A stretch of 64,000 bases of DNA from CAWAYH01 sp963786195 (GCA_963786195.1 CAWAYH010000006.1:186001-250000), one strand, 5' to 3'; counted from the first letter of the stretch, positions 48,334 to 58,580 are shown. The notes: generated from the letters alone by a model not told the origin. Translations and numbers: made by a program.

Positions 48334-48355
48334 TACCTGCAGTATCGTAGCCCAC

Positions 48356-49690
48356 GTGTCCCGCCTCAGCCGCCGCGCGTTCGTCGCCGGTCTCACCACG
48401 CCGCTCGCGAGCGCGGCCTTCATGCGCCGGTCAGCTCAACAGGCGCCCCCCCGTGTCGACGGGCAGGCGCTGAAGTCTCGCATCGAGGCGCTCAGCGTCT
48501 TCGGTCGCCCGTCAGGCGGCACGTTTGCCGACGGCGTCAGCCGCGTCGCGTACTCCGATGCCGACGTCAAGGGACGCGAATACGTGATGGGGCTCATGCG
48601 CGCCGCGGGACTGGACACGCGGATCGATCCTGCCGGAAACATTTTCGGCCGCCGCCGAGGTGGCGATCCCGCGCTCCCGCCAATCCTCTTCGGATCGCAC
48701 ATCGACTCCGTGCCGTCCGGCGGGAATTTCGACGGCGATCTCGGGTCGTTGTCAGCGCTCGGCGCGATCGAAGCCTGCGACGCGCGGGGAATCCAGACAC
48801 GGCATCCGCTCGAGATGGTTGTCTGGTCGAGCGAGGAGGGCGTCGCGTTCGGCCGCGGTCTGGCGGGCAGCCGGATCGTCGCAGGCGACATCAAGCCGGC
48901 CGACCTGGAGCAGGTGTGGAACGGCGTGACGCGCGCGGACAGCATCCGGAAGATCGGCGGCAACCCCGATCGGATCATGGATGCGTGCCGCCAGAAGGGC
49001 GCGTACCACTGCTATTTCGAGCTGCACATCGAGCAGGGCGGGACGCTCGATCGCAGCGGCACGCCGGTCGGCGTCGTAGAGGGAATCGTCGCGATCGATC
49101 GCTACGACGTGACCGTCACGGGCTTCGCGAACCACGCCGGCACGACGCCGATGGGTGAACGTCAGGACGCGCTGCTCGCAGCGGCGCAGCTCGCGCTTGC
49201 CGTCCGCGACACCGTCACGAGCGTGCCCGGCCGGCAGGTCGGGACCGTCGGCCATCTCGAGATTGCGCCGAATGCGACGAACGTGATTCCAGGCTCCGCA
49301 CGGCTCACGATCGAGCTGCGGGACCTGTCGCAGGACAAGCTCGTGACGCTCGCCGAGACCATTCGGGCGCGCGCGGCGGACATCGCGTCTTCAACCAAGA
49401 CGACGATCGACATCAAGAGCATGAGCCGCAACCCGCCGGCGGTCGCGGCGTCCGAGATGCAGACGACGATCGAGCGTGCCGCGCGGACGCTGGGGCTGGG
49501 GTCGGCGCGACTCCCGAGCGGCGCCGGTCACGATGCGCAGATGATGGCGCAGCTCGCGCCGATGGGGATGATCTTCGTCCCGAGCGTCGGCGGAATCAGC
49601 CACTCACCAAAAGAGCTGACGCGCTGGGACGACTGTTCCCGCGGCGCCGACGTGCTCCTGGCCGCGGTTCTGGCGGTGGATCTTTTCTAG
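48356..49690 (+). CDS. M20-family N-carbamoyl-amino acid / allantoate amidohydrolase, Tat-exported
   Basis: 444 aa from GTG 48356, which begins a twin-arginine leader ('SRLSRRAFVAGLTTPLASAA'). The zinc-ligand motifs are present: 'FGSHIDSVPSGGNFDGDLGS' (His, Asp), 'WSSEEGVAFGRGLAGSR' (Glu), 'FELHIEQGGTLD' (His) and the dimerisation 'NHAGTTPMGERQDALLAA'; the C-terminal 'SGAGHDAQMMAQLAPMGMIF' supplies the last His. The family hydrolyses N-carbamoyl amino acids, allantoate or ureidoglycine. The final 150 bp and the following intergenic DNA are duplicated at 57881-58410. Intact here. Confidence 0.85.
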   Translation: MSRLSRRAFVAGLTTPLASAAFMRRSAQQAPPRVDGQALKSRIEALSVFGRPSGGTFADGVSRVAYSDADVKGREYVMGLMRAAGLDTRIDPAGNIFGRRRGGDPALPPILFGSHIDSVPSGGNFDGDLGSLSALGAIEACDARGIQTRHPLEMVVWSSEEGVAFGRGLAGSRIVAGDIKPADLEQVWNGVTRADSIRKIGGNPDRIMDACRQKGAYHCYFELHIEQGGTLDRSGTPVGVVEGIVAIDRYDVTVTGFANHAGTTPMGERQDALLAAAQLALAVRDTVTSVPGRQVGTVGHLEIAPNATNVIPGSARLTIELRDLSQDKLVTLAETIRARAADIASSTKTTIDIKSMSRNPPAVAASEMQTTIERAARTLGLGSARLPSGAGHDAQMMAQLAPMGMIFVPSVGGISHSPKELTRWDDCSRGADVLLAAVLAVDLF

Positions 49691-49693
49691 TCC

Positions 49694-49756
49694 GAAGGGC
49701 TTCGCCCCTCGGACTCCCATTGCACGCTCTCTCGCACAGGAGAACGAGCGGCAGGT
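49694..49756. repeat. Family C repeat, copy 3 (short form)
   Basis: GAAGGGCTTCGCCCCTCGGA, then the shared 'CTCTCGCACAGGAGAACGAG' and 'CGGCAGGTTTGTG' tail. It lacks the long inner segment found in copies 1, 2 and 4. Confidence 0.75.
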
Positions 49757-49758
49757 TT

Positions 49759-49905
49759 GTGTGGCAGCTTCTGTTGACGCTTGCGGCCGCCGTGGCCTCG
49801 ATCGGCGCCCTGTATCAGCTCCTTCCGCCGGCTGCACGCACCCGACCGATCGACACGACCGGCATCGCCCGCATGCACCGCGCCCTTCGTCATCTGTCGC
49901 GATGA
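49759..49905 (+). CDS. Small membrane-anchored peptide, unknown
   Basis: A 48-residue frame from GTG 49759 has one hydrophobic helix ('LLLTLAAAVASIGALYQLL') and a basic tail. Its TGA overlaps the ATG of the nucleotidyltransferase remnant (ATGA at 49902-49905), a coupling also present in the second copy at 58381. The repeated arrangement suggests a small real partner gene, but the second copy has a frame disruption and the start codon lies in repeat DNA, so evidence is weak. Confidence 0.35.
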   Translation: MWQLLLTLAAAVASIGALYQLLPPAARTRPIDTTGIARMHRALRHLSR

Positions 49906-49934
49906 CGCCGCTCGACCGCGCGGTGGGATTGCTC

Positions 49935-50135
49935 CTACCTTGCTTTGAGTGCGGCCAGGAGGGCATTCACCAGCGCGTGGGCCTGCGCCTCTGTTAGAAA
50001 AACCGCCCCGTCTTCACCTCCAGCTTCGGTAGTAACAATCTCAATACGTGATCCAAGGCGATAGGCAAGTACTGAAGCTGATCCCTGGTCAGAGCTCTTG
50101 CCATCGACCCGTACGATCAGGTTGCGGGTTTCCAT
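49935..50135 (-). CDS. Small hypothetical protein in RHS module 1
   Basis: 66 aa from ATG 50135: 'METRNLIVRVDGKSSDQGSA' then 'SRIEIVTTEAGG' and a C-terminal helix 'TEAQAHALVNALLAALKAR'. It alternates short beta strands and ends in an amphipathic helix. It is the last gene of the minus-strand module, downstream of the RHS gene and the TPR gene, where orphan immunity or toxin-tip fragments commonly lie. I do not recognise a family, and no start-site signal is strong. Confidence 0.45.
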   Translation of the reverse strand: METRNLIVRVDGKSSDQGSASVLAYRLGSRIEIVTTEAGGEDGAVFLTEAQAHALVNALLAALKAR

Positions 50136-50656
50136 TGGGCAGCCAGCCGACTTTGAACGTGATGATCAATCTGCGCGGTTAAACGTGGATTCGAACTCAG
50201 GACTCTCGAAAGTGGGCCGGTCGCCACGCGCTTCGTAGGCCGCCTGATCGTCTCCAAACCTGTAGTACCGTTTGCCCTGGACGGTGTGGACCACCCCGTT
50301 CGCGAAGTAGATTCAGAGAGCCGGACCAGAGAGAGCCCACTCTGGAATTGCATGGTCGTAGGGGCCATCGATTCGCCCCACGGACGGATTCTCAGCGGCT
50401 GTCCCAGGGGTGTCGTTACCTGTTGTCCTGTCATCCAATCGTGATGCTCCGAATCGATGCCGAATCAACCTGTGACGCCATCTGAGCGGCTCTGCACCCG
50501 GCTGCAGCGAGTCCAGGCATAACAACAGACCGGCGGCAACACCCGTAGATCCTCTCAGACTAGTCAACGGCGGCCTCGCTGAGGATCAATCCGGTTCACG
50601 GGCGGAACGAACTTCCGCATCACGCTCCCCACGACTCACGGATCCGTCGAAACTAT
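50136..50656 (-). other. Unresolved coding-like stretch between TPR gene and small ORF
   Basis: No single frame covers this 520 bp. On the minus strand a frame ending at 50161 reads 'IYFANGVVHTVQGKRYYRFG' and 'DDQAAYEARGDRPTFESPEF', which looks like real protein; a second frame (from 50567) has a signal-like 'GVAAGLLLCLDSLQ' and ends 'GPYDHAIPEWALSG' just before it (near 50315). Joining them by one shift would give a secreted protein of about 135 aa. I cannot name a family. It may be a further RHS-associated gene. Confidence 0.3.
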
Positions 50657-51754
50657 TCATTCTCCACTCTCGTGAAGTGCCCCCTCCCTGGAGGTTCTCA
50701 CATAGTGATCAAGTTCAGTGCGCTGCGAGAAGTAGTCGGGAGCCTGTGCGACTACTCGATCAAACTCACGGATCGCGGCAGTATGCTGCCCGAGTCCGCC
50801 TAGCGCAATACCGCGGCCGGCTCGGAAGTCCGCATTGTCGGGAGTTAGGCAAAGGGCCGTCTCGAAATGCGTAAGGCCCTCCTGCCAGAGTTTCGCTGAA
50901 ACAGATGCCCAACCCAGCGCCGCGTGTGTTATCGCGGACATTGGATTGGCCTCGACAGCTTTCTTGGCCGTCTCCACCGCCTCGTGGACTTCGCCAACCC
51001 GCAAAAGCGCCTGGCTGAGAGCCGCGAGAGCACTGCCATTACTTGTGTCGGCTTTTGCCACGTCCTGAAGCAGCCTGATGGCTTGGTCGACTTGACCGAT
51101 TTCCGAAAGCTCCAGCGCAAGCCTGAATTTGGTATCGCTAGACTCCGGCTCGAGCTCGAGGGCCCGCCGAAACTCTCGCGCCGATTCTTCATGACGCCCG
51201 AGTTCCCCAAGGGCTACTGCCAGGTTGTAGCAATGAACCGGATGGCGATTCATCTCGAATGCTGATCGACTAAATTGAGCGGCTTCCTCCCAATGCCCCA
51301 GTTGGAGCAGCGTTGCGGCGAGATTTCCAATGGCGTCAGCGTCGACCGGGCTCAAGCGCACCAGCCTCCGATACGCGACGAGAGCATCCTGCAGTTCTCC
51401 ACGAGCACGGTGGGCGGCCGCGAGATAGTGATACACAATCGGGTTGTCAGAATCCGTCTCTGCTGCGGAGCGATAAGCAGCAAGGGCCTCTTCGGGCCGA
51501 TCCAATCTCTGTAGAGTCTCGCCGAGCCCTAACCACATGTCCGGATCATTTGAGTTTTTCTCAAGAACTCCACGATATAGCGGCAATGCGTCGCGATGCC
51601 GGCCGAGTCGGGATAGAGTCCAAGCGAGATACCGCTGCGCTTCGCGGTCCTCGGGAGCGGCCGTTACGGCGCGTTGTAGAAACTTGCGAGCCAGCTCAAT
51701 TCGCCCAAACCGAATGAGCGCTATTGTCAAAACTCGACGAAGCCAAGACAGCAT
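50657..51754 (-). CDS. Tetratricopeptide-repeat protein linked to RHS protein 1
   Basis: Intact 365 aa of nearly continuous TPR units: 'AQRYLAWTLSRLGRHRDALP', 'MWLGLGETLQRLDRPEEALA', 'VYHYLAAAHRARGELQDALV', 'CYNLAVALGELGRHEESARE', 'HAALGWASVSAKLWQEGL'. About nine repeats; no signal peptide after the short hydrophobic start ('WLRRVLTIALIRFG'). It begins 88 bp after the RHS protein 1 stop on the same strand, the position occupied by immunity or chaperone genes in RHS toxin loci. The base composition (less GC-rich, with more CTC/TTG variety) differs from the upstream RHS body, hinting at separate origin. Role as an immunity protein is inferred from position only. Confidence 0.75.
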   Translation of the reverse strand: MLSWLRRVLTIALIRFGRIELARKFLQRAVTAAPEDREAQRYLAWTLSRLGRHRDALPLYRGVLEKNSNDPDMWLGLGETLQRLDRPEEALAAYRSAAETDSDNPIVYHYLAAAHRARGELQDALVAYRRLVRLSPVDADAIGNLAATLLQLGHWEEAAQFSRSAFEMNRHPVHCYNLAVALGELGRHEESAREFRRALELEPESSDTKFRLALELSEIGQVDQAIRLLQDVAKADTSNGSALAALSQALLRVGEVHEAVETAKKAVEANPMSAITHAALGWASVSAKLWQEGLTHFETALCLTPDNADFRAGRGIALGGLGQHTAAIREFDRVVAQAPDYFSQRTELDHYVRTSREGALHESGE

Positions 51755-51842
51755 TGCTCAGGTCTCTGCTATGTTCTTGGGGGCATCGAACCGCGCTAGG
51801 CAGAAAGCTGCTAGGCGGAAAGCAACGCTGTTAACCCATCAA

Positions 51843-54800
51843 TCAGATCAGGCACGGCACGACTCGATCCATATCGTACATGGAATTGAGCGGAGGTACC
51901 TTGCTGCAGGGCGGAGGCTTACGACCCACTGGTGTGACAAAGCCAAAAGGATCGAAGGGATTGAACGGCAAGTCAGGTAGGTCAGTGATCTTCCTGAGCC
52001 ATGATTCCCACCACGAGGGTGGTTTGATTGGGCGTAGTATCTGTCCGGGGCTTGGCTCCCACGGAACTGGCCGCGGCGTCTGTGGCGGAGTGATCCTTGG
52101 AATTGGTCTGGCAGGCGGCGGTATGTGCCGGGCGCTTGGAGGCAACCGATAGATGTGGTTGTTGCTTCCGAAGAGAAAGATCTCGAGGCCAAGTGGGTCT
52201 TTAGCATTAGCGGGTGTATTTCGGACGTAAGCAAACAGATTGCTGTCCCCGCCCTCAAAACCGAGTGGATCCTCACTCACGAATCGCTGCAATCCCGCGT
52301 CGTAGTGTCGCGCCCGGTAGTAATGCAGTCCTGTGCTGTCGGACTCGCGCCCAGTGAACGCAAACGTGTTGCCCGTACCTCCTCCACTCGTCGTCGTCCC
52401 CCCGAACGGCTCGTAGCTGTACTCGGTCTGAATCGCCGCCGACCCGTCGGCCAGCGCGACCGTGCTCCCGAGCGCGTCGGTCAGGAAGTTGCGCACGCCC
52501 ACTGCGTCGGTCCGCGTGAAGTACTCGTCGATGCCCAGCCCGGTCAGCAGATTCGCGGTCGGCGTCCCGCTCGCTCAGCTCCTGCACCGGGTTGAGCCCG
52601 TCGTACAGAAACTGCGTCGTCGTCCCGCCGATGGTCTTGCTGCGCCGCCGCCCGAACCCGTCGTACGCAAAGCTGCCGTTGACCGGACCCGTGAGGCGCG
52701 ACAGCTCGTTCCGCGCGTTCCACGTGTAGCTCCGCGCTGCCGTCGCTCGTCAGGTTCCCGTTGTCGTCGTAGCTGAACGACGTGCCGCCGAACGTCGCAA
52801 TCTGGTTCGCGTCGTCGTAGGTCGCCGACGCCAGCGCGGCCGGCAGCCCGGTCCGCGCATACGTGCCGCCGACGCTCGTCCGCTGGCCGTTGACGTCGTA
52901 CCCGTACGTCAGCGTGCCCAGCGTCGACATCCCCTGCTTGTAGGTCAGGCCCGTCAGCCGCGAGTCGTCGTCGTAGGCGTACTCGACGACGATCCCGTTC
53001 GGCAGCGTCAGCGACGTCCGCCGGTCCGCGTTGTCGTACGCGATCGTCACCGACGCGCGTGCCTCGCGTCACCCCGGTCAGCCGGTCGGCGTTGTCGTAG
53101 GTGTAGGAAACGGCCGTCTGACCCGCAACCGTCATCGTCTCGCGCCGGCCCGCATCGTCGTACGTGTAGCTGACCGTCCCCTCCGGCGTGACCTCCTCGG
53201 TCAGCCGGTCCAGCAGGTCGTACGTCCGCTCGATCGTGCCCGGCCACCGAATCGACGATGTCGGTCGCGCGATCCCCGGCATCGTAGGTCGTCGTGATCG
53301 TGCTCGCGTAGGTCGGCGGCGTCCCCGTCGTCCCGAACCCCACGAACGTCTGTCGGTCGAGAGCGTCGTACTGATAGGTCGTCACCTGCCCCTTGCGGTC
53401 GGTCCACTTCGTCAGGTTCCCGTTCAGGTCGTACTCGAAGCTCTCGTCGCGGCTCAGCGGATCGGTGCGGCGTCGCGACCCGGTCCATGTCGTCGTACGT
53501 CCACGTCGTCGTCTTCCCTCGCGCGTCGGTCAGGGTCAGGAGGTTGCCGTTCCCGTCGTACGTGAAAGTGGTCTCGCCGCCTCGTGGATCGATCGTCTTC
53601 GTGACCTGGTCCTGCGCGTTGTACTCGAACCGCGTCACCGCGCCCGTGGCGTCCGTGATCCGCACAACACGGCCCGCCGCGTCGACGAACCGTGTTTGCG
53701 TATGCCCCAGCGGCGTCTCCACGCTCAGTCAGGTCGCCCAGGTCGTACGCGAACGTCGTCGTCTTCGACAGCGCGCTGGTCGCTGTCAGCACCTGCCCCG
53801 CCGCGTTCGTCGTGAACGTCGTCGCGTGGCTCAGCGCATCGGTCGTCGACTCGATCCGCCCCTGGCTGTCGTACGCGATCGTCGTCGTGTGATTCAGCGG
53901 ATCGGTGGTCGACGTCAGCTGGTTGAAGGTGGCATCGTACGTGAACGTGGTCGTGACCTCGTCCGCCGTCCCGTCCAGCGCGCTCACGCTCGTCACGTTG
54001 CCCCTGGCTGTCGTACCCGTAGCGCGTGACGCGCCCCAGCTCGTCGGTCACCGTCTCGACCAGGTTGCTGCCGCTCAGCCGCGTGTAGCTCGTCGTCTGC
54101 TCGACGGCCTCGCCGAGCGCGTGCGTGTCGCTCGTCATGAACCGATCGCCGTTGAACGTCACCCGCCGCACGAAGCCCCGCGGGTTCGTGACGTCGGTCT
54201 GCGTGACCTGCGACCCGCTCAGCGTGTACGCGAACTCGTACACGCCCGTGTCCGCCTGCGTCTGCTCCTCGACCCGCCCGTTCGTGTCGTAGTCGTTCGT
54301 CAGGTAGGTGATGTTCCGGGGGTCTTCAATCGTGAGCATCCGGTGGGCGATGTCGTACGTGTACTCGGTGACCCCGCCCCGCGTGTCCGTCACCTTCCAC
54401 AGCCGGCCCGATCCGTCGTACTGGTACCCGACCGTCCGGTTGATGTTGTCCTTCGCCTGCGTGATGCGATTCGAGCCGTCGTAGGTGAACTCGAGCGTCC
54501 GCCCCGTCGGCGACGTCACCTTCACGATCTTCCCCGTTCCCGACCCGAAGAAGTTCGTCGTCGACCAGGTCAGCGTCACCGTGTTCCCGAACCGGTCGCG
54601 GATGGCCTGCAGCGGCGCCTCGTTCCCGAACACGTACACGGTGCCGTCCTTCAGCGTCAGGTCCCACCCGTTCCCGTTCCAGTCGATCACCGATTTGTAG
54701 AATGCCGTCGGCGACGCCGTGTGCTCGAACACCGCATCCTGGAACCCGGTGCCGCCGCTCGTCCGCACGTAGTGGATCCGTGTGCCGTCCGGGAGGATCA

Positions 54801-56905
54801 GATCGACCTCGGTGTACTGGTTGGCCGACCACAGGAACATCGCATAGGGGAACGTCGACCCGATCCCGAACGGCCGCGCCCCGCTGTCGCCCGAGTAGTA
54901 GGTCCGCGTCAGGACCAGCGGGATCACGTCCTGGACGAACGAGGTCGGTCTTCTCCATGCACGAACTGGCCAGTGCTCAAGATCGACCGGATCACCGCCG
55001 GTCGGCCCGTTGCCGCCGTCCGGGCCCGGGCTCCAGGGCGCGTCGATCATCGCGCCGGTGAACGCGTAAAGAGCGACACGCCCCGATTCGGCCGGACCTG
55101 GCGGCCGTCCGGCGTCACCTGCCCGAGTCCGTACACGTGCCAGCCCTTCGCCTTCGGGTCGTAGTGCCAGAAGTTCACTTCGTCGCGGGGATGGAGCCGG
55201 CCGCCAGCCGGATAGACCAGCGAGGCGCCCTTCGGACCATACTCTGCGGTGTGGATGTACGCGCCGCCCGGCTGGGCCGTGAAGTAGACGGGTGTCTCGA
55301 CACCCGCCGGCAGCGGGAACGGCGGCTGATCGACCGGAATCGGCGTGAGGCTGATCTCGCGCACGATCCGCCCGTCGCGATCGCGAATCGTCGTGTTCGC
55401 GGGCAGGTGCAGCTCGAGCCCGGGGATGCGCGGCGTCGTGATCACCATCGCCTCACGCGTCGGCGACGGAATGCGCACCGCATTCGCCGTGTCGATCCGC
55501 GGCATCCAGATCGTGTACGGGAGCGACGCGGTTTTCTTGCCGACGATCTGTGCGGCGACTTCGAAGATTCCGTACGAGGCTTGGCCGTGGCTGGCCGTCG
55601 TCCCGTCGATCAGGAGCTCCGGCCAGCCGGACGGCGTCGATCTCAGCTCCAGCAGGAACCGGCCCGTGCGATCGGTGCGCGTGCGGCGGCTGCCGATCGC
55701 GAGCGTGACCTGCGCCAGCGGTTGCCCGTTCTGGAGCAGCACCTGCCCCGCGAGCGCGGTCACGCCGGCTGCGCGCCTGCAGCGCCGGGAGCTTTCGCCA
55801 GGGCGAGTCGAGCCCATCGGCGTCGGTCGGTCGTGGCGACCTCTGTCTCGCGTCGCTGGCTCACTTGGACGATCGGGTTCGTTCGCGGTCGTGAACTCCG
55901 ACGCAAACGCCTCGACGCGCGCCCCGGTGGCGGTGCGTCCACCGCGCAGCCGACGCGGAACCGTACGCCCGGCGGCAACGGCGAGGCAGGTGTGAGGAAC
56001 GCGAGCATCCCGCCTTCCGCCTGCACGAAGGTGGCGCCGAGCGCCAGCTCCGAGCCATCGACGATGGCCGCGAACTGCGCCGACAGCGAGGGCACGACCA
56101 GCGGGTCGGAGAAACGGATCGCGACGCGCGCACTTGTCGGCACGTCGGTCGCACCGTCAGGCGGACTCACCGCCACGACCCCGGATGGCGACACCGTCCC
56201 GGGCCTGCCGGACCCTCGACCCCCCAAGTTCCGAGCTCCGATTCTTCGACGAACCCTGTCGTCGATGGATCGAACAGTTCGCGGGCGGCGTGCGTTCCCG
56301 GCCGCGCTCACGGCCGCCGCTGATGCGCACGCGACCGTCCGGCAGCAGACGCGCTTCGCCGTCCCACCGTTCGACATGTGATCCGGCGAGTGCCTCGACC
56401 GCGTTGCGTCGCCGAATCCCACAATTCCGCCGCCGGGCCGCCCGGACACGTCCCCGCCGGCGAAGAGGATCCGGCCGTCGGTCAGCAGCGTCGCGGTGTG
56501 ATGCGCGCGCGGTGTGAGACTCGTACCGCCGACGGTCGTGAAGGCGTGGCTGGCCGGATCGAAGCGCTCGACCGACGGAACGACCGCCTCGGCGCGATCC
56601 AGGCCGCCGACGATCAGCACGGTGCCGTCGGGCAGCACCGTTGCTGTATGCCAGGCGCGGGGCGCCAGCAGCCGTCCGATCGCGCGCGTCGTGCGTGTAC
56701 GCGGATCGTAAACGGCCGCCACTCCGGGCGTGCGCTCGCCGCCGAGCAGCAGGATCGTTCCGTCCTGCAGCATCGTGGCCGTCTGGCCGCGATCGCGCGG
56801 CGCCTGGCCGCCGTCCTGCCGCGCGCTCGTGCGCGCCGGGCCTGATGTGGCCGCAACAATCAGCAGCACGCCCGACGCGACGATCGCCCGAATGCTGTTC
56901 GTCAT
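51843..56905 (-). pseudogene. Kelch-RHS (YD-repeat) protein 1 with proline-rich tip, frameshifted
   Basis: From ATG 56905: signal peptide ('SIRAIVASGVLLIVAATSGP'), kelch-type repeats ('TATMLQDGTILLLGGERTPG', 'HTATVLPDGTVLIVGGLDRA', 'HHTATLLTDGRILFAGGDVS'), an Ig-like domain ('VSPPDGATDVPTSARVAIRF'), a carboxypeptidase-like domain ('LAGQVLLQNGQPLAQVTLAI'), the DUF6531-like head ('SGDSGARPFGIGSTFPYAMF'), many YD repeats ('GRLWKVTDTRGGVTEYTYDI') and the RHS core ('RHYDAGLQRFVSEDPLGFEG'). The tip after 'DPLGLE' is about 100 aa, proline-rich ('RHIPPPARPIPRITPPQ'), ending 'DRVVPCLI'; no known toxin fold. RHS shells encapsulate and deliver C-terminal effectors. About ten single-base shifts occur; the near-identical copy 2 is broken at different places, so these look like sequencing errors. 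Confidence 0.82.
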
Positions 56906-56943
56906 GACCGATGTCTCCGCACGTTTTCGACGGGCTCGCTTCA

Positions 56944-57025
56944 TGGTCCGGCTCCCGCCTTCGCCAAGGCTACGGCGGGTCCGCCGAAGCGCTTCGCGCC
57001 AAGGCGGAAAAGCCGGACGCTACAT
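56944..57025. repeat. Degenerate family B repeat
   Basis: GGTCCGGCT ... AGCCGGACGCTACA ends enclose an imperfect inner hairpin (CGCCTTCGCC, GGCGGGTCCGCCG). Arms match family B but the interior is longer. It fills the gap between the truncated adhesin-like gene and the RHS protein 1 start. Confidence 0.6.
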
Positions 57026-57038
57026 ACAAGGCCGGTCG

Positions 57039-57887
57039 CTACGGGTTCGTGACCGACACGTTCAGGGTGCCGACGTTCGCGGCGCTGGGATCGACGACGA
57101 TCGTGTACGTGCCGGTCGTCGGCAGCGTCTGCTGCGGCAGGTTGAAGCTGCCCGACAGCGACGTCGCGCTCGTCAACTGCGACCCGTCCGGTTTCAGCAA
57201 CCGCACGGTCGTGATGCCGAATGTGTTACCCGTCACGCGCACGGTCACGACCTGGCTCGCGGTGCCGCTGAACGTCCGCGTGCCCATCTGGCCGGGTACG
57301 GCGAGCGGCACGGCGACCGCGGATCCACCAATCGTGACGGTGCCGGTCGTATCTGCCGGCACGTCGTACAGGTTGAGCGTGAGCGTGCCGGAGTTCGCGC
57401 CGCTCGGATTGATTCGGACGGAGTGCGTGCCGGTCGTATCGAGCGTCTGCGGCTCCATGAAGGTGGCGGGGCCGCTGGTGACGGCCGCCACCTGGCTGCC
57501 GTCCGGCTTTCGAAGCGACACCGATCCGGCGGGCCCTGACGACACCTTCAGGCTCATGCGATGCGTCGAGGTGCCGCTAAAGGTCAGCTCTCCGTTCTGT
57601 CCCGGCGTGGTGATGACCACCGGCGTGGCAGTCCCATCGGTCGGGATCGTGCCGGACACATCCGCCGGCACTGCGTGCCGCGTGACGGTGACGCTCCCCG
57701 TGTTCGCATTGCTGTAGTTCACGAACAGGGTGTACGTTCCCGCGTCCGGCAGCACGGTCGTGTCGAGGAACCCGGCGACGATCCCGATCGGCACCGAGGC
57801 GAGTGACGATCCGTCCGGTTTCAGCAGCGCAACGGACCCCAACGGACCCGCGCTGACGACGACGCTCGCGCGAGTGGCGTCGGTCAT
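57039..57887 (-). pseudogene. PPC-repeat extracellular protein, 5'-truncated at duplication joint
   Basis: About 280 aa of three related beta-sandwich units: 'FLDTTVLPDAGTYTLFVNYS', 'FMEPQTLDTTGTHSVRINPS', 'NLPQQTLPTTGTYTIVVDPS', each followed by 'VPADxxGT', the pattern of bacterial pre-peptidase C-terminal (PPC) domains in secreted proteins. The first unit is cut at about 57885, where the sequence switches to antisense M20 DNA; the frame's upstream 24 residues ('DAADARDEDHPHRRELRHHL') are that antisense and not protein. So only the C-terminal end survives. It lies directly upstream of RHS protein 1 on the same strand, and an intact version is predicted upstream of RHS protein 2, beyond the window. 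Confidence 0.7.
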
Positions 57888-58050
57888 GACGCGCAGATGA
57901 TGGCGCAGCTCGCGCCGATGGGGATGATCTTCGTCCCGAGCGTCGGCGGCATCAGCCACTCACCAAAAGAGCTGACCCGCTGGACGACTGCACCCGTGGC
58001 GCCGACGTGCTGCTGGGTGCAGTTCTCGCTGCTGATCGGCAGCAGTATCC
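57881..58050 (+). pseudogene. 3' fragment of M20 amidohydrolase gene (duplicate)
   Basis: 'AQMMAQLAPMGMIFVPSVGG' and 'ISHSPKELTR' match the C-terminus of the intact gene at 49540-49625; the end diverges after a shift ('WTTAPVAPTCCWVQFSL' in the observed frame). It has no start codon or upstream domain. Its left end is the novel joint with the PPC gene. Confidence 0.85.
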
Positions 58051-58236
58051 GAGGGGCTTCGCCCCTCGGACTCCCCTTGCACGCTCTCTGCCGCCGCTTC
58101 GCCGGCGCGCTCCAGTCGCGTGGCTCGCTTCCGCTTTCGCTGAGAGCTTCGGCGACACCTCGCCGTAGCGCCTCCGGCGCGGAGGCGGGCGCGATGCTCG
58201 CGCGCACAAGAGAACGAGCGGCAGGTCTGTGAGACA
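58048..58236. repeat. Family C repeat, copy 4 (long form)
   Basis: GAGGGGCTTCGCCCCTCGGA head, inner 'CTTCGGCGACACCTCGCCGT' segment as in copy 2 (15140-15180), and 'AAGAGAACGAGCGGCAGGTC' tail. The inner part links it to copy 2 at 14997-15240, not to copy 3 next to its parent locus. Confidence 0.75.
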
Positions 58237-58380
58237 GCTTCTGTTGACGCCTCCGGCCGCCGTGGCCCCCGATCGGCGCCCTGTATCAGCTCCTTCCGCC
58301 GGCTGCACGCACCCGCCCGATCGACACGACCGGCGACCGGTGTTCGGCCGCATGCACCGCGCCCTTCGTCGTCTGTCGCC

Positions 58381-58580
58381 ATGACGCCGCTCGACCGTGC
58401 GGTGCACGACATCGCGACGTTCTCGACTCGCTCCGCATCGACTACGCTATCGTTGGCGGCATCGTGAACGCGATCTGGGGCGAGCCGCGAGCGACTATCG
58501 ATGTCACCGTGTCGGTCAACGAGGAGGCTGCTACCTTGCTGGAGTTCGACCGCGCCACAGTGCGTAGACCCAAACGGTAA
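58381..58580 (+). pseudogene. Truncated MNT-like nucleotidyltransferase
   Basis: With one base restored near 58421 the frame from ATG 58381 reads 'MTPLDRAVHDIATF', 'LDSLRIDYAIVGGIVNAIWG', 'EPRATIDVTVSVNEEAATLL' and stops at TAA 58578-58580. 'YAIVGG..NAIWGEPRAT' is the N-terminal core of MNT/AbiEii-type nucleotidyltransferases. The expected D-x-D metal site reads D-V-T, so even this part looks inactive, and everything after about residue 60 is missing. In copy 1 (49902-49932) only the first ten codons remain. Both losses occur where minus-strand RHS-module DNA begins. Confidence 0.65.

Larger units (their letters stand above)
49527..49932. repeat. Long direct repeat, copy 1 (M20 3' end plus flank)
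   Basis: Sequence from 'GCCGGTCACGATGCGCAGAT' inside the M20 gene through the stop, family-C repeat 3, a small ORF and the first 30 bases of a nucleotidyltransferase-like gene recurs at 57881-58410 in the same orientation with about 90 per cent identity by eye. It ends abruptly at about 49932 against the minus-strand RHS module 1. Confidence 0.8.
57881..58410. repeat. Long direct repeat, copy 2
   Basis: Same order as copy 1: M20 3' end, family-C repeat (long form, 58048-58236), a broken copy of the small hydrophobic ORF ('RQLLLTPPAAVAPDRRPVSA' in one frame), then ATG ACG CCG CTC GAC of the nucleotidyltransferase remnant at 58381. Copy 2 carries about 125 bp extra inside the family-C repeat. 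Confidence 0.8.

Noticed and set aside
48144..48355. Short plus-strand frame (from 48212) leading into the M20 gene as its true start
   Set aside because: The upstream part lies in the inverted-repeat element, and GTG 48356 begins a proper twin-arginine leader.
49902..49932. Annotating the nucleotidyltransferase in copy 1 as a gene
   Set aside because: Only about ten codons remain before the junction; it is recognisable only by comparison with copy 2.
52500..55050. Regular repeats suggestive of a CRISPR or satellite array
   Set aside because: They are protein-level YD repeats of the RHS gene; units vary in sequence and length and are in coding frame.
53905..55164. 419-residue plus-strand frame rich in Arg/Val/Pro
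   Set aside because: Shadow of the RHS 1 YD-repeat region; the same shadow appears opposite RHS 2.
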